Source of the DNA: Bdellovibrionales bacterium
GTDB taxonomy: Bacteria > Bdellovibrionota > JAFGOL01
Assembly (NCBI GenBank): GCA_022710165.1
Contig: JAKLHL010000026.1
Location: 1-12,324 of the forward strand
Reading direction: 5' to 3'
Length of the DNA: 12,324 nt
Below, piece by piece: positions 7,746-12,324 of the stretch (position 1 is its first letter; the number at the start of each line of letters is the position of its first letter). Made by a program: the position numbers and the translations under genes. The notes under the pieces were generated by a model. That model saw only the letters and a list, made by a program, of their open reading frames with translations, had not been told where the DNA came from and did no database searches.

Positions 7746-9104
7746 ATGAAAAGAAAAACGTTCATTCTGGATACTAATGTCCTACTTTTTGATCCTCTGG
7801 CCATGCTTAAATTCGGTGCTAACGATATCGTTATCCCGATAACGGTTATTGAGGAGATCGATAAATTCAAAAAAGACCTTACCGAGAACGGAAGGAACGC
7901 AAGGCAGATATCTCGTTTTATAGACGAGATGAGGGCCAAGGGCAACCTTCTTGAAGGCGTTAGTTTAGACGGTAAAGGAATTTTATATGTAGATATACCA
8001 GATGAAAAAGGTAATCTGCTTCCGGCTGTGTTCGACAGCAATAAGGCAGACAACGCGATACTTTCAACTGCGATGAAACATAAAAAGATAGATAGCAGAA
8101 AAGTGGTCATCTTCGTCACCAAAGATACCAATCTAAGGATAAAGGCGGACATACTTGGGCTGAAGGCTGTTGATTACGAGCCTGGAGATCAAAAAATAGA
8201 CGAACTGTATTCCGGCATAAGGTACATAGAATGCGCAAAAAAGGACATAGATAATTTCTATAAAGAAAAAAAGATGGCTCTTACCGGGCTCAAGAATACT
8301 GCAGGCTTGTTGCCAAACGAGTACGTCATACTTAGGGATCTCAGCGACAGGTCTCACACAGCCCTTGGAAGGTATGACCTTAACGGCGGTACTATAGTTC
8401 CGCTGTTGAAGGGTGCTTTAGAGGGTGTTTGGGGAATAACGCCAAAGAACGTTGAGCAGATATTCGCTTTGGACATGCTGCTTAACGACGATATAAGATT
8501 GGTAAGTATAATAGGTAAGGCGGGTACTGGTAAGACGTTGCTTGCGCTTGCCGCTGGACTTTCCATGACCATAGACGACGGAAGTTACACAAGGCTTTTG
8601 GTATCAAGACCCGTTTTCCCTCTTGGAAAGGACATAGGATATCTTCCTGGCGATATAGAAGAGAAACTTAATCCATGGATGGCCCCAATATTTGACAACC
8701 TCGAATACATCTTGGGCTCGGGTGAATCCAGCAGCTCTGCTACAGGGAAAAAACGTCCTGGCGGAGCCAGAAAATGGCAGGAACTTATAAATCAAGGTAT
8801 GCTTAACATCGAGCCTCTGACCTATATAAGGGGCAGAAGTATAGCCAACCAATATCTTATAGTGGACGAGGCACAAAACCTTACTCCTCACGAGATAAAG
8901 ACCATACTTACAAGAGCTGGAAATTACACGAAAATCGTACTTACCGGCGACTGCTTCCAGATAGACAACCCTTATATTGATTCGTCTAGCAATGGTTTGA
9001 GTTATGTTGTAGAAAGGTTCAAGGATCAAAAGATCGCTGGGCACGTAACGCTGGTCAAGGGCGAACGCTCAGAGCTGGCAGAGCTTTCAGCGAATCTTCT
9101 GTGA
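7746..9104 (+). CDS. phoH: PIN domain-PhoH ATPase fusion protein (PhoH2 type)
   Basis: This two-domain protein is of the PhoH2 type, members of which act as an ATP-dependent RNA helicase joined to a PIN ribonuclease. The 452-residue product begins with a PIN domain (1-145) whose acidic metal-binding residues are visible: Asp9 (ILDTNVL), Glu36 or Glu37 (VIEEID), Asp102 (ADNAIL) and Asp127 (TKDTNLR). The PhoH ATPase domain (about 230-452) has Walker A GKAGTGKT (257-264), SRPVFPLGKDIGYLPGD (287-303), Walker B LIVDEAQN (371-378) and LTGDCFQIDNPYID (399-412). It ends in the family's GERSELAELSANLL. The frame can be extended to a TTG at 7731, but the ATG at 7746 sits four bases after GGAGG in a G-rich stretch (7733-7743), so I use it. 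The four PIN acids suggest active nuclease. Substrate and regulation are unknown. Confidence 0.95.
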   Translation: MKRKTFILDTNVLLFDPLAMLKFGANDIVIPITVIEEIDKFKKDLTENGRNARQISRFIDEMRAKGNLLEGVSLDGKGILYVDIPDEKGNLLPAVFDSNKADNAILSTAMKHKKIDSRKVVIFVTKDTNLRIKADILGLKAVDYEPGDQKIDELYSGIRYIECAKKDIDNFYKEKKMALTGLKNTAGLLPNEYVILRDLSDRSHTALGRYDLNGGTIVPLLKGALEGVWGITPKNVEQIFALDMLLNDDIRLVSIIGKAGTGKTLLALAAGLSMTIDDGSYTRLLVSRPVFPLGKDIGYLPGDIEEKLNPWMAPIFDNLEYILGSGESSSSATGKKRPGGARKWQELINQGMLNIEPLTYIRGRSIANQYLIVDEAQNLTPHEIKTILTRAGNYTKIVLTGDCFQIDNPYIDSSSNGLSYVVERFKDQKIAGHVTLVKGERSELAELSANLL

Positions 9105-9122
9105 TCCAGAGAGGTTTTTATA

Positions 9123-9668
9123 ATGTTTGGTCGTTTTGGAGTAAGCGAGAACCTTATTAACAGAAGGAGACATGCAAGGGCTCCTCTTAATTCAAAGGTC
9201 ATAATCATCCCATCAAGTGCAGACGCTGAACCAAAGGTCTTCTATGCCAGGGATGTGTCATCTTCAGGCCTTTTTATAGAGACCGTAGATCTATTAAAAG
9301 TCGGTTCGACGCTAAAGATGCTGTTCCCTATATCCGGTACGGACAAGACCGTCCAGGCAAAAGGAAAAGTAGTAAGACTGGTAGAGCCTGTACTTGAAGA
9401 CGACTATACCACACCGGGCATGGGTATAGAGTTCTCTGAAGCTCCTTTTGATAATGCTATATTGATAGACAACTACGTGATGAACATAAAATATGTTTAC
9501 GAGGAGCTGCTCCTTTTGATAACAATGAAGAACCCTGACGTTGACAGGATAATGCACCTCGTTAAGAAAGCCAACATAGGCGAGTATAAGGACTTCTTTG
9601 ATCTTAAAGAGAAGATAAAGAAGGTCTCTTTTTCTCTCGGCATATTGAAAGAAGGACTTAATCTGTAA
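9123..9668 (+). CDS. PilZ domain protein, probable cyclic-di-GMP receptor
   Basis: PilZ domains bind cyclic di-GMP and pass the signal to motility, polysaccharide or other partners. The 181-residue product starts with the PilZ domain (about 12-118). RRHAR (15-19) supplies the RxxxR motif and DVSSSG (44-49) the D/NxSxxG motif, so both halves of the ligand site are present. PGMGIEFSE (98-106) is a typical later strand. The C-terminal third (about 120-181) is helical and charged, longer than in a stand-alone PilZ protein. I recognise no domain there, and it could be an output or dimerisation element. GAGG (9111-9114) lies eight bases before the ATG. phoH ends 18 bases upstream and thyX starts 10 bases downstream, so it is probably cotranscribed with both. 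No GGDEF or EAL enzyme is in view. Confidence 0.9.
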   Translation: MFGRFGVSENLINRRRHARAPLNSKVIIIPSSADAEPKVFYARDVSSSGLFIETVDLLKVGSTLKMLFPISGTDKTVQAKGKVVRLVEPVLEDDYTTPGMGIEFSEAPFDNAILIDNYVMNIKYVYEELLLLITMKNPDVDRIMHLVKKANIGEYKDFFDLKEKIKKVSFSLGILKEGLNL

Positions 9669-9678
9669 GGAGATAGGT

Positions 9679-10512
9679 ATGGGGCATATATTAGTTAGTT
9701 CAGCAGAAGAGGTACTTGATAAACAGATACCTGTACTGGACAAAGGATTTGTAAGGCTCGTTGATTATTACGGCGACGATTCAAGGATAGTTCAGTCGGC
9801 TAGGGTCTCTTACGGTCAGGGCACAAAGACGGTAAGAGAAGATAAGATGCTCATAGATTATCTATGGATGAACGAGCACACATCGCCTTTTGAACAGGTG
9901 GTGTTCACATTCCACTGCAAGCTTCCTATATTCGTTGCTCGTCAGTGGATCAGACACAGAACAGCCAGGGTCAATGAGATATCCGGACGTTATTCTGTGA
10001 TGAAAGAGGAATTCTATGTTCCTTCAAAGGACGTTGTATCTTTTCAAAGCAAAGACAACAAACAGGGCCGAGCAAAGGATGAGGTCCCTTCGGAATTAAG
10101 GGATAAGGTCCTTGATGTGATAACAGAGCTTAACCAGACCTCATACAAGAGTTATGAGACGATGATAGAGCACGGCATAGCCAAGGAACTTGCAAGGGTA
10201 TGTTTGCCGTTGAACCTTTACACCGAGTGGTACTGGCAGATAGACCTAAAGAACCTGCTCCATTTTTTGAGATTAAGGATGGACGAGCACGCACAGTACG
10301 AGATACGCGAGTATGCTAACGCCATGGCTGAAGTGGTAAAGAAAGTGTGTCCTTATACATGGGAGTCTTTCGAGGAACATACTCTATATTCAACAAAACT
10401 TTCAAGGACTGAATCTAAACTTCTACAGGATGTATTTAAAGGCAATGATCTTGATAAGAACAGTTCTGCTTACAAGTCATTGACCAAAAAACTTCCTTTT
10501 GTAGCAAGGTAG
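9679..10512 (+). CDS. thyX: FAD-dependent thymidylate synthase ThyX
   Basis: ThyX makes dTMP from dUMP using methylene-tetrahydrofolate, NADPH and FAD, replacing ThyA where that is absent. The 277-residue product contains the ThyX motif RHR-x7-S at Arg92-His93-Arg94 to Ser102, within RHRTARVNEISGRYS. Other family stretches are NEHTSPFEQVVF (65-76), ELARVCLP (170-177) with the conserved Arg173, and NLYTEWYWQIDLKNLLHF (179-196). LRMDEHAQYEIREYA (199-213) follows. Length is toward the upper part of the family range (about 210-300), with a charged C-terminal tail after about 235. AAGGAG (9667-9672) overlaps the pilZ stop codon and lies six bases before the ATG, so coupling is likely. No thyA is visible in the window, but absence elsewhere cannot be judged. 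Confidence 0.97.
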   Translation: MGHILVSSAEEVLDKQIPVLDKGFVRLVDYYGDDSRIVQSARVSYGQGTKTVREDKMLIDYLWMNEHTSPFEQVVFTFHCKLPIFVARQWIRHRTARVNEISGRYSVMKEEFYVPSKDVVSFQSKDNKQGRAKDEVPSELRDKVLDVITELNQTSYKSYETMIEHGIAKELARVCLPLNLYTEWYWQIDLKNLLHFLRLRMDEHAQYEIREYANAMAEVVKKVCPYTWESFEEHTLYSTKLSRTESKLLQDVFKGNDLDKNSSAYKSLTKKLPFVAR

Positions 10513-10529
10513 TAGACTTAGGTAACAAT

Positions 10530-11753
10530 ATGTATAGCCGTTTTATAGAGGCAGGCATTCCTTTGGACAGGATAGAACTGGCCATATCCAGCGGTTCATA
10601 CAGTTCTTTCATAGCAGAACTTGGTTCTTCTTCTGATAAAAAAGATACTGATGCGAGTTACAGACCTTGTGACGTAGGGATAATAGGGCCTGGTGATTTT
10701 GGAGTGGCCCTTTCTGCCTCGTTAAAGGAAAGCACTAACATACAGTTCTATGACACAGAGCCTGTAAGGAATATTTTCAGTTCAGTCACAAGGATAAGCA
10801 CTAACAGGAGCTTTGCCCACCGTTTTGGGATGAACGTTAGTTTTACTTCTGATCTTAGCAAGGTGCTTGAGGCCAGGTTCATAATCCTATGTGTGCCTGC
10901 TAACGTTGTGCCGACGATGATAGACAAAATAAAAGAGATCATCCCACAAGGCTACAAAGACAAACAGTATGTTCTGGTATCAAAAGGCTTTATCGGAAAA
11001 GGATATATACCTCACAGGTGGCTCCAAAAGAACGGTATACCTTTTGAAAGGATAATATGGGCCAGCGGCGGTAATGTGGCAAGAGAAGTAATGGATAAGA
11101 GAAGTTTTAATATCTCTGTAGTTTCCGTAAACAAGAACAGAAGGGCAAGAAGGGAATTCGCATCCTTCTTTAACAAGGACTATCTTGTTCCTCTTGAATA
11201 CAGCGGTTCAGCGCTTCTTGCGTGTGAACTTGGCGGTATACTAAAGAACTATTATGCAGGTTTTGGACGTTACATACTTTCAAAATACGGCGAGGAAGGA
11301 CTTAAGAAATATAAATATATGGTGCGCTCGGAATTCAGGAAATCTGTAAGGATGGTCTCAAGTTCCCCTACAGTCTCTATAAGGGCATGGGTGATAAGAA
11401 AGGCGAGTCACGGCCCTGCTTTCTGGGAAGATCTTGACGTGACCGTAAGGGATGGAAGGAACGGTTTCTTTGGCGAGGGTGTTTTTGCAGGAGGGAGTGT
11501 AAAGAAAGCCCTTGATGACCTTGGCCTTGTTGAATCTTTTAAGACGGTGTTCTCCACCCTTTCTTTGTTCAACAGACTTAGCAGAAGGGCCTTTAAGCGT
11601 TTGAGTGTGCTAAAAGGCATCTTGGAAATATATGAAGAGCTTCATATTGAATATTTGGAAAGCGGAGATGCCCATATTTCTGAGGATTCCAAAAAAATAA
11701 TAAAAAAATTAGAAGAAAAAACGCTGGCTTATAGACGGTACTGGCTCTTTTAG
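10530..11753 (+). CDS. Divergent NAD(P)-dependent glycerol-3-phosphate dehydrogenase-like protein (GpsA family)
   Basis: GpsA-type enzymes reduce dihydroxyacetone phosphate to sn-glycerol 3-phosphate, the backbone of phospholipids. The 407-residue product is longer than usual GpsA (about 330). It has an unmatched N-terminus (1-47), then a Rossmann dinucleotide loop GIIGPGDFG (50-58), CVPANVVP (121-128) and SKGF (Lys152). The substrate-domain stretch ELGGILKNYYAG (233-244) contains Lys239. The cluster Asp301, Thr305, Arg310, Asn311 (in DLDVTVRDGRN) keeps the spacing of Asp260, Thr264, Arg269 and Asn270 in human GPD1. So the catalytic set looks complete although the rest is diverged. A lysine-rich C-terminus (about 345-407) is also extra. 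The ribosome-binding site is weak (AGG near 10520-10522). The gene begins 17 bases after thyX. Its true substrate is not certain. A related phosphate-polyol or lipid-precursor reductase is possible. Confidence 0.7.
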   Translation: MYSRFIEAGIPLDRIELAISSGSYSSFIAELGSSSDKKDTDASYRPCDVGIIGPGDFGVALSASLKESTNIQFYDTEPVRNIFSSVTRISTNRSFAHRFGMNVSFTSDLSKVLEARFIILCVPANVVPTMIDKIKEIIPQGYKDKQYVLVSKGFIGKGYIPHRWLQKNGIPFERIIWASGGNVAREVMDKRSFNISVVSVNKNRRARREFASFFNKDYLVPLEYSGSALLACELGGILKNYYAGFGRYILSKYGEEGLKKYKYMVRSEFRKSVRMVSSSPTVSIRAWVIRKASHGPAFWEDLDVTVRDGRNGFFGEGVFAGGSVKKALDDLGLVESFKTVFSTLSLFNRLSRRAFKRLSVLKGILEIYEELHIEYLESGDAHISEDSKKIIKKLEEKTLAYRRYWLF

Positions 11754-11768
11754 CGTCAAATTATATGG

Positions 11769-11796
11769 TTGACTTTATTTTTTATAGAGTTACGAT
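11769..11796 (+). promoter_or_regulatory. Possible sigma-70-type promoter for the DUF378 gene
   Basis: In the 67-base gap before the small membrane-protein gene, TTGACT (11769-11774) matches five of six -35 bases. TACGAT (11791-11796) matches four of six -10 bases, with a 16-base spacer. The start site would be near 11803, leaving a leader of under 20 bases that contains AGGAGG (11807-11812). No terminator separates the gene from the GpsA-like gene, so read-through is also possible. Confidence 0.35.
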
Positions 11797-11820
11797 TCTT
11801 ATTAATAGGAGGATAACTTA

Positions 11821-12009
11821 ATGAAAACTATTATTAAGATCTGTGCCATTCTTACCATCATAGGCGCTCTTAACTGGGGTTTAGTAGGTATCTTCAACTT
11901 TGACCTTGTTGCATTCATTTTTGGTTACATGACAGGGATCACAAGACTTATCTATGCATTGGTCGGTATTTCCGGTCTTGTTTATCTTTTCAAAGCATTT
12001 AAAAGCTAA
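11821..12009 (+). CDS. DUF378 family small membrane protein
   Basis: This is a 62-residue hydrophobic protein with two membrane segments (about 5-24 and 41-60) and a short turn. It carries the DUF378 (COG2155) hallmark IIGALNWGLVGIFNFDLVA (13-31), then IYALVGISGLVYL (44-56). The family is widespread in bacteria and archaea and its function is unknown. AGGAGG (11807-11812) lies eight bases before the ATG, an excellent ribosome-binding site that suggests good expression. A strong terminator ends the unit 24 bases after the stop codon. With its own possible promoter and this terminator it may be transcribed alone. Confidence 0.92.
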   Translation: MKTIIKICAILTIIGALNWGLVGIFNFDLVAFIFGYMTGITRLIYALVGISGLVYLFKAFKS

Positions 12010-12032
12010 AACTTAATTTGTTTTATTCTTTA

Positions 12033-12061
12033 GGGGCTGGTCTTTTGACCAGCCCCTTTTT
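12033..12061 (+). terminator. Strong intrinsic terminator after DUF378
   Basis: A perfect 10-base-pair stem is formed by GGGGCTGGTC (12033-12042) and GACCAGCCCC (12047-12056) around a TTTT loop. Five T residues follow (12057-12061). One more A-T pair (12032 with 12057) can extend the stem. The high GC content of the stem and the T-run make this a textbook rho-independent terminator for the + strand. It insulates ssb from upstream transcription, so ssb needs its own promoter within the next 100 bases. Confidence 0.95.
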
Positions 12062-12135
12062 ATTTGTACAGACCTTGCAGATATTCGTACATGATAATTG
12101 GCCTGTGGCTTTGTTCCGGCGGGAAGGCCTCTTGC

Positions 12136-12166
12136 ACCTCCAAAGTATCTTTATTTTTTTGGAGGT
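12136..12166 (+). promoter_or_regulatory. Hairpin that can mask the ssb ribosome-binding site
   Basis: ACCTCCAAA (12136-12144) is an exact reverse complement of TTTGGAGGT (12158-12166). One G-U pair (12145 with 12157) can be added, giving about ten pairs around an 11-base, A/U-rich loop. The second arm contains the GGAGG (12161-12165) that is the ribosome-binding site of ssb, eight bases before its ATG. Closed, the hairpin would hide the site. The region just upstream (12100-12129) can also fold: GGCCT at 12100-12104 pairs with AGGCC at 12125-12129, or TTCC (12114-12117) pairs with GGAA (12122-12125). A leader that controls ssb translation is plausible but inferred from base pairing alone. 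I found no convincing -35/-10 pair here. GATAAT (12093-12098) is only a possible -10 box. Confidence 0.6.
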
Positions 12167-12173
12167 ATTTAAA

Positions 12174-12324
12174 ATGAATTCCACTAACAAGGTAGTATTG
12201 GTCGGTCATCTTGGTTCAGACCCTAGGTGTGCAGCCACCCCAAGCGGTAAGAAAGTCGCTAATTTTAGCATAGCGACCAATGAGTTCATCAAGTCAGCTG
12301 ATGGGGAAAAAGTAAAAAGGACTG
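12174..12324 (+). CDS. ssb: Single-stranded DNA-binding protein SSB, N-terminal part (runs off window)
   Basis: SSB coats single-stranded DNA during replication, repair and recombination and recruits partner enzymes, RecJ among them in some bacteria. The 50 visible residues form the start of the OB-fold: NKVVLVGHLGSDPR (5-18), then TPSGKKVANFSIATNEF (22-38), and an incoming GEKVKRT, all typical of bacterial SSB. GGAGG (12161-12165) lies eight bases before the ATG and is the site that the upstream hairpin can mask. The C-terminal acidic tail that binds partner proteins is outside the window. Genes often found next to ssb, such as rpsF or rpsR, are not visible here. Confidence 0.93.
   Translation, partial: MNSTNKVVLVGHLGSDPRCAATPSGKKVANFSIATNEFIKSADGEKVKRT

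Noticed and set aside
8604..9044. Long open frame on the - strand (146 codons)
   Set aside because: It lies fully inside the phoH ATPase domain, shows no recognisable motif and has no context of its own. It is a coding shadow.
9312..9743. Long open frame on the - strand (143 codons) across pilZ and thyX
   Set aside because: Both + strand genes have clear family motifs here. The reverse frame shows no domain and is a shadow.
12064..12098. Promoter for ssb from TTGTAC or TTGCAG with GATAAT
   Set aside because: The spacers would be 23 and 12 bases, outside the normal 16-18 range, so no promoter is called.
12100..12130. S6:S18-type ribosomal protein leader motif before ssb
   Set aside because: A CCG triplet and short stems are present, but I cannot match the full known motif, and neither rpsF nor rpsR is in view. 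It is kept only as one possible explanation of the ssb leader.

Overview
The window looks like bacterial chromosome with ordinary housekeeping content. It has bacterial-type SecD/SecF with YajC, a bacterial RecJ, a PilZ protein, a two-domain PIN-PhoH protein, ThyX and a bacterial SSB. Coding is dense and every recognised gene is on the + strand. Codon choice leans to AGG/AGA for arginine and ATA for isoleucine, and base composition is moderate. I cannot name the phylum. A deeply branching, Gram-negative-like uncultured lineage is my guess (inference only). I saw no transposase, phage, CRISPR, tRNA or rRNA signal.

Layout. (1) Positions 1-5316 hold the 3' half of tgt (tRNA-guanine transglycosylase), then yajC, secD and secF (the protein-translocation accessory complex), then recJ, whose start codon overlaps the secF stop by one base. 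(2) A 110-base gap (5317-5426) carries a good candidate promoter. It precedes a tightly packed run from 5427 to 11753: membrane-anchored lytic transglycosylase, queD, queC, a DUF366-like gene, PIN-PhoH ATPase, PilZ protein, thyX and a divergent GpsA-like dehydrogenase. Several of these genes overlap or are separated by fewer than 35 bases. (3) A short gap with a possible promoter precedes a 62-residue DUF378 membrane protein, which is followed by a strong intrinsic terminator. (4) A roughly 110-base leader then leads into ssb, which runs off the right edge.

How the genes connect. Tgt, QueD and QueC are three parts of the queuosine tRNA-modification route, placed in two neighbouring transcription units. 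The DUF366-like gene overlaps the end of queC and is a good candidate for a linked but uncharacterised role. YajC, SecD and SecF act together at the SecYEG channel. RecJ and SSB belong to DNA repair and replication, and ThyX makes dTMP for DNA synthesis.

The points most worth a second look are a perfect 9-base complement that can mask the ssb ribosome-binding site, the DUF366-like gene coupled to queC, the variant QueC signature residues, and the GpsA-like protein, which keeps the catalytic residues but has unusual N- and C-terminal extensions. I did not find a convincing new multi-gene system.
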